Source: Candidatus Competibacteraceae bacterium
Lineage (GTDB): Bacteria > Bacteroidota > Bacteroidia > CAIKAF01
Assembly (NCBI GenBank): GCA_014879445.1
Contig: JACSSC010000025.1
Coordinates: 1 to 64,000 of the forward strand
Direction of reading: 5' to 3'
Length of the DNA stretch: 64,000 nucleotides
The notes beneath the pieces are model-generated. The model ran no database searches, had not been told where the DNA came from, and worked only from the letters and a program-made list of their open reading frames with translations. The position numbers and the translations under genes are program-made. Of the stretch, positions 1-7,730 are shown piece by piece (the first letter of the stretch is position 1; every line of letters starts with the position of its first letter).

Positions 1-1063
1 AATCCTTCGATAACGAATGTAACCACAGCCAACAGCGGTACTTATACCGTAACAGTAACGGATGCCAACAGCTGTACGGCAACGGCCAGTACGAATGTTA
101 CTATTTATGCCTTACCTACTCCCACAGCCAACAACAATACACCGGTTTGCGAAGGAGTTACCGTGAGCATTACATCCACACCTGCCGGCATGGCTTCCTA
201 TAATTGGACTGGTCCGGGTGGTTATACATCTTCCACACAAAATCCATCCATTACCAATCCAACCACAGCCGAAAGTGGCACTTATACCGTAACAGTAACA
301 GATGGAAATGGCTGTACAGCCACTGCCAGCACTGTGGTAACTGTAAACGCCATGCCAATACCAACAGCCGGTAATAATGGCCCTGTATGTAGCGGAGTAG
401 ATATCAATTTAACTTCTTCAGGAGGTGCATCCTATAGTTGGAGCGGCCCGGGTGGCTATATATCCGTCGCTCAAAATCCTGTATTAAGCCCTACAACACC
501 CTCTATGAGCGGTACTTATACGGTTACCGTGTCATCGGGTGCAGGATGTTCGGCCACAGCAACTACTTCGGTAACGGTAAATGCCTTGCCTGTACCTGTG
601 GCAGCTAATGATGGCCCACATTGCGAAGGACTGGTGCTTACACTCAATTCGATGGGTGGGGTTAGTTATAACTGGACGGGTCCGGGCGGATACACATCAA
701 CTGACCAAAGCCCTGTAATAAATCCGACAGCAGCATCCCAAACCGGCACCTATACCGTAACGGTAACAGATGTGAATGGTTGTACAGCAACAACCAGCAC
801 AGATGTAACGATTTACGCTTTGCCTGTTCCATCTGCTGCAAGTAGCGGCCCTGCCTGCCAAGGGCTTTCGATTAATTTGGCCTCAGGCGGTGGCGTAAGT
901 TACAGTTGGGTAGGCCCTAATGCCTTCTCATCGGCTATGCAAAACCCTGTATTGAATAATGTGGATATCAGCCATGCCGGAACTTATACCGTAACGGTAA
1001 CCAGCAGTGATGGCTGTACGGCATCAACTACTGTAGATGTTGTAGTAAATCCGTTGCCACAGC
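1..1063 (+). repeat. Tandem Ig-domain coding repeats, period 234-240 bp
   Basis: The phrase (c/t)ttataccgtaac.gtaac recurs at about 41, 281, 515, 749 and 983, giving spacings of 240, 234, 234 and 234 bases. Each unit encodes one Ig-like module, and the first is cut by the window edge. The third copy (515) is the most diverged at DNA level. Such arrays can change copy number by recombination and can collapse in short-read assemblies. Confidence 0.85.
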
Positions 1064-1836
1064 CCAATTATAGTGCAGCCAATATAATAGGTTGCAGCCC
1101 AGTATGTGCTGATTTTAGCGATTTGAGCGTAATCGCCACAGGAGCAGTTACAGGTTGGGAGTGGAGTGCCAATGGCAACGTATTTAGCAATGCACAAAAC
1201 CCAACACAGTGCTTCAGCACACCGGGTACATATGATATATTGTTAACAGCCACTTCTGATCAGGGCTGTACTTCATCGTTTATCATCAATGATTTGGTAA
1301 CGGTATATGTTAATCCTATAGCTGACTTTACCATATATCCAGAGGTGATTATATCCAATAATCCAACGGCAAACTTCACCAATACAAGTACAGCCAATGC
1401 GATATTATGGAATTGGAACTTTGGAGATGGCACATTTGGCACCGATGAAAATCCGATACATTTATATGCAGATACCGGACAGTTTTGCATTACGCTGACG
1501 GTACAAACCGCACAGGGATGTCAGGACACCACTACACATTGCTTGTATATCTTCCCCGAGTATAAAATATACATACCTAACACATTTACACCCAATGATG
1601 ATAAGATTAATGATTTCTTTACCGTTGGCGGTATGGGAATTGAGAGTATAGAAATGCAAATCTTTAATCGTTGGGGAGAGTCGGTTTATACCACGACCTC
1701 AATGTTGGGTTGGCCCGGAACGATTGGTAGCACAGAAGTTATAGCCAAGCAAGATGTATATGTGTACAAGATTTGGGTAATCACCTTTCAGGGCGAAGTG
1801 TTCGAATACTACGGACACGTAAATCTCCTGCGCTAA
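1..1836 (+). CDS. Ig-repeat surface adhesin with gliding-motility/T9SS C-terminal domain (5' end outside window)
   Basis: The frame is open from base 1 with no start, so the gene begins upstream; the track's GTG at 163 is internal. The visible part is a run of about 78-80-residue Ig-like repeats (Ig_7/SprB-repeat type), each with a YxWxGPxG motif, a SGTYTVTVTD-type strand and a CTA(T/S)AST ending. A PKD domain follows (WNFGDGTFGTDENP) and then a C-terminal domain beginning IYIPNTFTPNDDKINDFF with FNRWGE. That ending is the gliding motility-associated (CHU_C, type B) sorting domain, which sends proteins through the type IX secretion system to the cell surface. Expected role: a secreted or surface-bound adhesin. 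The repeats are conserved enough to be recognised at DNA level. Family assignment is firm; the ligand is unknown. Confidence 0.9.
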   Translation, partial: NPSITNVTTANSGTYTVTVTDANSCTATASTNVTIYALPTPTANNNTPVCEGVTVSITSTPAGMASYNWTGPGGYTSSTQNPSITNPTTAESGTYTVTVTDGNGCTATASTVVTVNAMPIPTAGNNGPVCSGVDINLTSSGGASYSWSGPGGYISVAQNPVLSPTTPSMSGTYTVTVSSGAGCSATATTSVTVNALPVPVAANDGPHCEGLVLTLNSMGGVSYNWTGPGGYTSTDQSPVINPTAASQTGTYTVTVTDVNGCTATTSTDVTIYALPVPSAASSGPACQGLSINLASGGGVSYSWVGPNAFSSAMQNPVLNNVDISHAGTYTVTVTSSDGCTASTTVDVVVNPLPQPNYSAANIIGCSPVCADFSDLSVIATGAVTGWEWSANGNVFSNAQNPTQCFSTPGTYDILLTATSDQGCTSSFIINDLVTVYVNPIADFTIYPEVIISNNPTANFTNTSTANAILWNWNFGDGTFGTDENPIHLYADTGQFCITLTVQTAQGCQDTTTHCLYIFPEYKIYIPNTFTPNDDKINDFFTVGGMGIESIEMQIFNRWGESVYTTTSMLGWPGTIGSTEVIAKQDVYVYKIWVITFQGEVFEYYGHVNLLR

Positions 1837-1863
1837 TAGCGCCCGCTTTAAGTTAAAAGGGGA

Positions 1864-1884
1864 TGTTGAAGGGCGTATTCAACA
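1864..1884 (+). terminator. Possible weak terminator hairpin after the adhesin
   Basis: TGTTGAA / TTCAACA form a perfect 7-base stem around a 7-base loop, 28 bases after the adhesin stop codon. No strong U-run follows, so termination here is uncertain. Confidence 0.3.
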
Positions 1885-2002
1885 AGGTATTTATTACTAT
1901 ATTGTGAACTATTTCAACTTTTTTGAAAAAAAAAGCTCCACAGAAGTAAAGAGAGAACAAAAAATTCTCTTGAAGATAATAAAATCAAAATGATATCTCC
2001 AT

Positions 2003-2020
2003 ACTTCGACTATGCTCAAC
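2003..2020. repeat. CTTCGACT-N-GCTCA intergenic motif
   Basis: The string acttcgactatgctcaac matches, from memory, a short motif (CTTCGACTCCGCTCAGC-like) that recurs in intergenic DNA of many Bacteroidota genomes. Only one copy was noticed in the window, so the repeat call rests on recollection rather than on repetition seen here. Confidence 0.35.
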
Positions 2021-2550
2021 ATGTATATTAAAGCGGGTTCGTTCAACACGGGTTTATCTTATCTCTATTTTATTTTCAAAGGTATTCAATGAATTTCATT
2101 GCTTGTGCGGCTAACATAACCTAATATTAGCTAGTGTGCGTAGTAGATTTCTATTTCACTATCAGTTTTCGTGTCATTATTCCGTTGAAACATTCAGTTT
2201 AGGAAAAAAATTCAATGAGTACAACTCCATTTGCTTGCAGATGAAAATCATATATTGAATCATTCAGTGAAATAGTGCTTGTATTAAAATGTTGTTTGGA
2301 TAGAGATAGTTTACTGCATTAGTTCATGAATATCCGGCGTTTATTAATGAGTTGAATCAATAAATCACATTATTGTTGATTGAATCAATGATAGTTATTT
2401 GACCTGGATGAACAGTTGTAATTCCCGGAAATTTTAGCGATATATTTCTTCCGCTTTGAAAATAATTATCGAAGTTCGATACCAATACCTTATTGGTAAT
2501 TCGTCGTTTATATGGGTACCATTTACAAATGTATTTTTTAATTTTTAGGA

Positions 2551-2676
2551 GCGCAGGATGGTTTTGCGCCAGGGATAGGAAGGGCGCTGCCCATAGGCAG
2601 CGGTGCGTAGCACCGTAGCGAAGCGTAGCCCTGCATAGCCCGACGACCTGCTGCTGCAAGTGCAGGGCGGGTGCCC
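2551..2676 (+). repeat. GC-rich structured intergenic element with consecutive hairpins
   Basis: This block is much richer in G+C than its surroundings and folds into several perfect stems: GCGCA/TGCGC (2551-2569), CGCTGCC/GGCAGCG (2585-2602), CGGTGC/GCACCG with a 3-base loop (2601-2615), and GCCCTGCA/TGCAGGGC (2628-2668). The backbone gcgccagggatagg ... agcccgac ... gggtgccc resembles, from memory, an intergenic element found in many Bacteroidota genomes whose variable hairpins sit between an AGGGAT.GAAG core and an AGCCCGAC core. I cannot name it or give its function; it could be a REP-like mobile repeat or a structured RNA. Confidence 0.55.
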
Positions 2677-2717
2677 ATAATCATCAAAAAAATTGCGCTA
2701 TAGGTTGAAGAAAAAAA

Positions 2718-2737
2718 AAGCCCCTTGAGAGGGGCTT
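2718..2737 (-). terminator. Rho-independent terminator of the exported lipoprotein gene
   Basis: AAGCCCC-ttgaga-GGGGCTT is a perfect 7-base stem with a 6-base loop. Read on the minus strand it lies just past the stop at 2756 and is followed by a run of U (the plus-strand A-run at 2711-2719). Confidence 0.85.
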
Positions 2738-2755
2738 ACTGAAAAAAAATAATCA

Positions 2756-3328
2756 TTATTTGCGAATCAATTCAAAGCTATCGAGGAAAGATTTGGTATC
2801 GGCATCGCTGGGATAATCACTGGCACGAAGAATACCTACCTGATACAGGCGATTGTTGACCATAAAGAGTTTGTAAACTGTGGCAAACTGTGGGCCTTTA
2901 GCTTTAAAAAACAAACCGGGGTGACCGTCAATCTCAATTTTCTTTTCGTCTTCAAGTTTGGCGCTAATGTTTGAGACAACCCCTTCTTTAGATCCTTGAA
3001 GCATTTCGCCTTTGTCGCCGGCATCTACCAATTCTTTAGGATAATCGGAAAACGCAACCATGTATGCCTCATCATATCCTTTTTCATACATATACATGTG
3101 CATATCAATGTCGCCCACTTCGGTTGGAACTTTTTCGTTGGAAATGGTGGGTTCTCCGGGAAAAGCAATTTTAAAATTACCCTCTTCGGTAGTAAATTTA
3201 TTGACATTTTCGGAAGTTGTTGTTGAACTGTTGTCGGATGTTGTGTTATCTGATGCTTTCTTTCCGCAACCTGCAGCTAAAAGCAATGAACAAGACAATA
3301 CAATCGCGAATACAAATTGTTTTTTCAT
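2756..3328 (-). CDS. Exported lipoprotein of unknown function (paralogue of next gene)
   Basis: A 190-residue protein. It begins with a lipoprotein signal peptide whose lipobox ends LAAGC, so Cys21 would be lipidated. A Ser/Thr/Asn-rich linker (about residues 25-42) follows, then a compact domain starting NFKIAFPGEPT and ending DTKSFLDSFELI. The same domain pattern (FKI.FP.EPT, MYEK....AYMVA.SDYP, NNRLYQV.ILRA) occurs in the adjacent upstream gene, so the two are tandem duplicates. No catalytic motif is visible. It is expected in the periplasm or at the outer membrane. Related proteins in Bacteroidota are annotated only as hypothetical. The two genes are 37 bases apart on the same strand and probably co-transcribed, ending at the strong hairpin at 2718-2737. 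Confidence 0.8.
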   Translation of the reverse strand: MKKQFVFAIVLSCSLLLAAGCGKKASDNTTSDNSSTTTSENVNKFTTEEGNFKIAFPGEPTISNEKVPTEVGDIDMHMYMYEKGYDEAYMVAFSDYPKELVDAGDKGEMLQGSKEGVVSNISAKLEDEKKIEIDGHPGLFFKAKGPQFATVYKLFMVNNRLYQVGILRASDYPSDADTKSFLDSFELIRK

Positions 3329-3365
3329 GTGTTTTGATTTTTTAATGATGGGTAAAAATATACAA

Positions 3366-3923
3366 TTATGATGTTAACTCAAAACTGGCAATAAAAGATT
3401 TCACATCTTTTTTAGCGGGTAATTCGTTTGCTTTAAGGATGGCCACTTGATAAAGGCGATTATTACGTAAAACCAACAAATAAGAAGTGCAGTATGCATT
3501 ACCTCTGCCATCAAATGACAAAGCCGGGTAGTTTTGAATTTTGAATCGTTTCACATTTTCACCGGTTGCGCCAAAGTTGCCAAGAACGCCACCTTTAGAA
3601 GCTTCCATCAGTGCATAGGGGTCTTGGCCTTGCATACTGGATTCGGGATAATCGGAGTATGCTACCATGTATGCCTCTGAGGGGCTTTTTTCGTACATAA
3701 ACATCACCATTTTAATATCGCCCAAATCAGTAGGTACATTATCTTCGCTACGTGTAGGTTCGGCTGGAAACATAATTTTAAATTTTCCATCAGCAGAGTG
3801 GTACTTTTGTTTTTTGCCGGCCAGCACCTTTCCAGCTTCTTGTGTGCATTGATGCGTAAGAGGCATGGCTTGTACTCCATATCCAAACACAACCAAGGCC
3901 ATTAAAACCAATGATTTTTTCAT
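3366..3923 (-). CDS. Exported protein of unknown function (paralogue of preceding lipoprotein)
   Basis: A 185-residue protein with a cleavable-type signal peptide (about residues 1-19, ending near VQAMP) but no lipobox. The mature part has the same fold signature as its neighbour: FKIMFPAEPT, VPTDLGDIKM, MYEK.PSEAYMVAYSDYPE, NNRLYQVAILKA and KSFIASFEL at the end. It has extra cysteines (CTQEAG near the N-terminus, AYCTS mid-domain) absent from the paralogue, which may form a disulfide. One member of the pair would be soluble and periplasmic and the other membrane-tethered. Function is unknown. It is the first gene of the likely two-gene transcript. Confidence 0.8.
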   Translation of the reverse strand: MKKSLVLMALVVFGYGVQAMPLTHQCTQEAGKVLAGKKQKYHSADGKFKIMFPAEPTRSEDNVPTDLGDIKMVMFMYEKSPSEAYMVAYSDYPESSMQGQDPYALMEASKGGVLGNFGATGENVKRFKIQNYPALSFDGRGNAYCTSYLLVLRNNRLYQVAILKANELPAKKDVKSFIASFELTS

Positions 3924-4199
3924 AATTTTTTGTGAATTTTTTCGAGTACAAAGTAAGAATAAATCATGCCAAAAAATAGTAGTTTTATATCTTTAAATTT
4001 ATCATTATTTCGCAAATGGCTGATAGGTAGATGTATAGCTTAATTGATTTGAATATAAAAATATTTGAAATAGGTCATTTGCCTGAGATATCAAACATGA
4101 TATGGGTAGCCATACGAACACTTTGTCTGGGGCATTGTTATTCGATTCGATCGGATATAATTATGTAATTTTAGCCAATCATATTTTCTATTATACGTT

Positions 4200-4967
4200 A
4201 TGAAATTACATTACAGGGTTTATGGGCAGGGGAAACCGCTATTTATTTTGCATGGGTTGTTTGGTTCGGCAGATAATTGGAATACTTTAGCGAAGATGTA
4301 TGCAAAGGCGTTTGAGGTGTATGTTATTGACCAACGCAACCACGGATTATCGCCCCACAACGAGCAATGGAGCTATCAAGTGATGACAGAAGATTTGATG
4401 GAGATTGTAACAGAAAGGGGTCTTGAGCGGGTGTATATCATGGGTCATTCGATGGGTGGAAAAACAGCTATGTTTGCTGCCTGTATATATCCTAACGTGT
4501 TTGATAAACTTATCGTTGCTGATATATCTCCGAGGCATTATCCTGTACATCATGATGGCATATTAGAAGCATTATGTGAGCTGCCATTACAACAAATACA
4601 ATCGCGTCAAGAAGCAGATGCTTGGCTATCTGGGAGGATTAAAGAATTCGGGGTGAGGCAATTTTTGCTAAAAAGTTTGCATCGCCTGCCGGATGGCGGA
4701 TTTGGTTGGCGATTTAATTTACCTGTAATAAAAAAAAATATTGAATCGGTAGGAGTGGCATTGCCGAATACGTATCAGTACCCTCATCCTGCATTATTTG
4801 TCAAGGGCGAAAAGAGCACGTATATCACATTAGAAGATGAATGGCAGATAAAACAACAATTTCCGTTTAGTACAGTAAACATCATATCAGATGCCGGCCA
4901 CTGGTTACATGCAGAGCAGCCCGATATATTTTTAGCTAAAACCCTCTCGTTTTTGATGAATGGCTAA
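4200..4967 (+). CDS. Alpha/beta-hydrolase, YbfF-like esterase
   Basis: A 255-residue single-domain alpha/beta hydrolase without a signal peptide, so probably cytoplasmic. The oxyanion region is ILHGLFGSADNW, the nucleophile elbow is GHSMGG (Ser near residue 82), the strand VYVIDQRNHGLSP is typical of the YbfF/abhydrolase_1 branch, and the catalytic His lies in DAGHWLHAEQP near the C-terminus. Family members hydrolyse short acyl esters and thioesters; the natural substrate is not known. Its last 8 bases overlap the start of the next gene, which implies translational coupling. Start ATG at 4200 fits the HGLFGS-type N-terminus. Confidence 0.85.
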   Translation: MKLHYRVYGQGKPLFILHGLFGSADNWNTLAKMYAKAFEVYVIDQRNHGLSPHNEQWSYQVMTEDLMEIVTERGLERVYIMGHSMGGKTAMFAACIYPNVFDKLIVADISPRHYPVHHDGILEALCELPLQQIQSRQEADAWLSGRIKEFGVRQFLLKSLHRLPDGGFGWRFNLPVIKKNIESVGVALPNTYQYPHPALFVKGEKSTYITLEDEWQIKQQFPFSTVNIISDAGHWLHAEQPDIFLAKTLSFLMNG

Positions 4968-6891
4968 TACGTTGCGACATATAACCGAAGAAATCAGGAA
5001 ACAAATACATCCGTTTCGCTTTCATCAAAAAGGGAAACAGGAAGTGATGAATCAACAAATAAGGCAAAAATTATCAGATTTATCAGCCGATGATGATGCT
5101 TGTGGGAAGTTACGCAATCAAATACAAGTGATAGCCAAGGAGGCAAATTTTGTGAATGCATTTACCGAATCAGGCATTTTTTCAGGGTCGGGTTTGCTTT
5201 CAGAAATACTCAGAAGAATTTCTTTGTCGCTTTTGCCTGAGGTGTATTCGCCCCATGATTTCAGGGGTTTTATTCAACGAGTATTTTTCAAAAACAATGA
5301 TTTCAAGTGGCTTAATGCGCTGGATGAAGAAACGATACAAAGGTTGTGGACCATTTTGAATAAAGACCATTTTCTACGCAAGGCGCTCAGGCCTTCAATT
5401 GCCAACTCGTTGGTAGTATTGTCGCATAGAATTGCCGTACTGGGGTTAGAGAATGAGTTGGCTGACAAGATGCCAGAATTAGATAAGCTCGATTCTCCAT
5501 TTATGGAACAAAGTGCATCCATAATACATTTGGTATCTATTATTGAAAAAGAACAAATTGTTGTTTCAACACACGACAGTTCATTAAATGAAGTATTATC
5601 GTTGTTGCAAAAATGTGAAGACATTATCCAAACGCTCAGAGAGAAAAGAAATGAATATGGTATTTCGTTTTCCTTATCACTGATTTTGGTAAGATTGAAA
5701 CAAATGATAATCCGGATGCGCTTATTACTCGACATTGTAGTAGATGACGATGAGAAGAATCGTATGGCATTTTTTTGTTTGTTTAGTGAAATTGTAAAAT
5801 CTGAAAATAACCGATACAGCATCCGCTATTATGTAGGAAAAAATTCCGATTTGATTGCATATCAGGTTACCGAGCATGCGAGTAAAAGCGGTTCTCATTA
5901 TATCACATCCGACGTCAAGGGATATTGGCAACTTTTTCGAGATTCTATGCAAGGGGGTGTTTTTGTAGGTTTTATGGCATTATTCAAAATTCTGATTTAT
6001 TATTTGCGCATATCGCCATTTGGTTATGCCTTTATGTATAGTTTGAATTATGCATCGGGTTTTGTAGGCATGCATCTTACACATTCGGCTTTAGCCACCA
6101 AACAACCGGCACTGACGGCACAGGCATTGGCTACATCTATTGACAAAGACAAATCCGGGAATCGTCAATTTGCCGAGATGACTGCAAAAATTTTCAGGAG
6201 TCAATTTGTTTCTTTTATGGGAAATCTTGTTGTCGTGTTTCCGTTAGGATTATGCATTGCGCTATTGTATAGTTGGCTGATGCCAGAACCATTAACACCC
6301 GATGAAAAAGCCATGCAGCTTCTCAACGAAATACATCCATTTCATAGTCGTTCGTTGATATATGCCGGTATTGCAGGATTTTATCTTTTCTTATCCGGCT
6401 TGCTTTCAGGATATATTGAGAATTTGGTAGTATATGCGGTATTGAAAGAAAGAATTGTGCAGCATCCTATTTTTTCGCGATGGATTAAGCATGGAAGCTT
6501 GTCTCGATTGGCTGGATTTGTAGATCGCAATGCAGGGGGCATTGTCGGCAATGCATTTTTCGGTCTTTGCATGGGTTCAACACCGATAATAGGTTCATTT
6601 TTTGGGCTTGATTTAGATGTAAGACATATCACTTTTGCGGCGGCAAATTCAGGTATAGCTTTGGGGCATTTTATGTTTGATGTTCCGTTGCTAACTATTA
6701 TTATGGCTTTTGTGGGTGTTTCGATGATTGGCTTCACCAATTTTATGGTAAGCTTTCTGCTTTCGTTCATGCTGGCGGTTAAGGCGCGAAGCATTTCATT
6801 ATCCGGCTATAAGTATTTGCTGATTGAAATTTGGCAACTGTTTAAGCGACGACCCCGAACATTTTTTTTCCCGCCACGCAGTTCAGTATAA
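4960..6891 (+). CDS. PF10136 (so-called site-specific recombinase, Gcr-type) membrane protein
   Basis: A 643-residue protein with a mainly helical N-terminal half (about 1-320, no membrane segments) and a C-terminal half with several hydrophobic helices. The segment YLRISPFGYAFMYSLNYASG followed by HLTHSALATKQPALTAQ is the hallmark I associate with PF10136. That family is labelled site-specific recombinase from an early gonococcal gene (gcr). I see no tyrosine- or serine-recombinase catalytic motif, and the topology indicates an inner-membrane protein, so the name should not be taken as function. It overlaps the upstream hydrolase by 8 bases and is probably co-translated with it. Its biochemical role is unknown. 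Confidence 0.75.
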   Translation: MANTLRHITEEIRKQIHPFRFHQKGKQEVMNQQIRQKLSDLSADDDACGKLRNQIQVIAKEANFVNAFTESGIFSGSGLLSEILRRISLSLLPEVYSPHDFRGFIQRVFFKNNDFKWLNALDEETIQRLWTILNKDHFLRKALRPSIANSLVVLSHRIAVLGLENELADKMPELDKLDSPFMEQSASIIHLVSIIEKEQIVVSTHDSSLNEVLSLLQKCEDIIQTLREKRNEYGISFSLSLILVRLKQMIIRMRLLLDIVVDDDEKNRMAFFCLFSEIVKSENNRYSIRYYVGKNSDLIAYQVTEHASKSGSHYITSDVKGYWQLFRDSMQGGVFVGFMALFKILIYYLRISPFGYAFMYSLNYASGFVGMHLTHSALATKQPALTAQALATSIDKDKSGNRQFAEMTAKIFRSQFVSFMGNLVVVFPLGLCIALLYSWLMPEPLTPDEKAMQLLNEIHPFHSRSLIYAGIAGFYLFLSGLLSGYIENLVVYAVLKERIVQHPIFSRWIKHGSLSRLAGFVDRNAGGIVGNAFFGLCMGSTPIIGSFFGLDLDVRHITFAAANSGIALGHFMFDVPLLTIIMAFVGVSMIGFTNFMVSFLLSFMLAVKARSISLSGYKYLLIEIWQLFKRRPRTFFFPPRSSV

Positions 6892-6905
6892 CAAAAAACT
6901 TGTTT

Positions 6906-7697
6906 TTACATGGCCCCGCCGCCACTGTTTTTAGGTTCTTTTTTGGTCAAACTTGCCACCAAAAATTCACGGTTCATGCGGGCAATGTTTTCGATGGAAA
7001 TCCCTTTTGGACATTCCGCTTCGCAAGCGCCCGTATTACTACAATTTCCGAACCCTTCGGCATCCATCTGGCCAACCATATTCAGAACACGCTCTTTTCG
7101 TTCAGGTTTACCTTGAGGAAGCAAGGTCAATTGAGAAACTTTTGCAGAAACAAAAAGCATAGCCGATCCGTTGGCACAAGCAGCCACACAAGCGCCACAA
7201 CCAATACATGCAGCTGCTTCAAAAGCTTCATCAGCATTTTGTTTGGGTATTGGAATGTTATTAGCATCCTTTGCACTACCTGTGTTGACGGAAATAAACC
7301 CGCCTTTAGCTATAATTCTGTCAAAAGCAGAACGGTCAACAACTAAATCCTTGACTACAGGGAATGCCTTGGCTCGCCACGGTTCGATAATAATAGTATC
7401 GCCATGATTGAATGATCGCATATGCAACTGACACGTCGTAATTCCATATTTTGGGCCATGTGGCCTGCCATTGATATACAAACTGCACATTCCGCAAATA
7501 CCCTCTCGGCAATCGTGGTCAAAAGCAACAGGTTCTTCGCCTTTTTGAATGAGTTGCTCATTGAGCACGTCAATCATTTCTAAAAAAGACATATCGGGAG
7601 AAATATCTGCAACCTGGTATGTTATTAACTTGCCGGCAGTACTTGCGTTTTTTTGTCGCCAGATTTTTAATGTCAGATTCATATTTCCACTACTCAT
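6906..7697 (-). CDS. sdhB: Succinate dehydrogenase/fumarate reductase iron-sulfur subunit
   Basis: A 263-residue electron-transfer subunit of complex II. The N-terminal ferredoxin domain holds the [2Fe-2S] ligands in CREGICGMC (Cys63, 68, 71). The C-terminal domain has [11 protein letters not shown] and [15 protein letters not shown], the ligands for the [4Fe-4S] and [3Fe-4S] centres. It passes electrons from the flavoprotein to the membrane cytochrome b. It is the third gene of a C-A-B operon, 33 bases after sdhA. The start at 7697 gives a short MSSGN extension; Met6 (MNLTLK) is an alternative start. Direction (succinate oxidation or fumarate reduction) cannot be told from sequence. Confidence 0.96.
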   Translation of the reverse strand: MSSGNMNLTLKIWRQKNASTAGKLITYQVADISPDMSFLEMIDVLNEQLIQKGEEPVAFDHDCREGICGMCSLYINGRPHGPKYGITTCQLHMRSFNHGDTIIIEPWRAKAFPVVKDLVVDRSAFDRIIAKGGFISVNTGSAKDANNIPIPKQNADEAFEAAACIGCGACVAACANGSAMLFVSAKVSQLTLLPQGKPERKERVLNMVGQMDAEGFGNCSNTGACEAECPKGISIENIARMNREFLVASLTKKEPKNSGGGAM

Positions 7698-7730
7698 GAC
7701 TAATGACTATTATCGGTTTGATATAAAAAA

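Larger units (their letters stand above)
1837..2755. other. Gene-free intergenic region of about 0.9 kb
   Basis: No convincing coding region lies here; the 100-residue minus-strand ORF at 2357-2659 runs through palindromic DNA and resembles nothing. The stretch contains a weak hairpin just after the adhesin, a CTTCGACT..GCTCA motif, a pair of 10-base inverted repeats (2151-2160 ctatttcact and 2266-2275 agtgaaatag), the GC-rich structured block at 2551-2676, and the terminator of the next gene. The rest is AT-rich with no evident function. Confidence 0.7.

Noticed and set aside
1-1063. Tandem repeats as a CRISPR array
   Set aside because: The period is 234-240 bases, in a continuous coding frame with protein-domain repeats, unlike 20-50 base direct repeats.
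2357-2659. 100-residue minus-strand ORF
   Set aside because: It runs through the palindromic GC-rich block and AT-rich DNA, with no domain, signal or usual composition; the open frame is a by-product of the repeat.
5274-5822. 182-residue minus-strand ORF opposite the PF10136 gene
   Set aside because: Antisense shadow of a well-supported gene with no recognisable features.
4960-6891. Mobile element or integrase suggested by the name site-specific recombinase
   Set aside because: No catalytic Arg-His-Arg-Tyr or Ser recombinase motif, no flanking repeats or att-like sites, and clear membrane helices.
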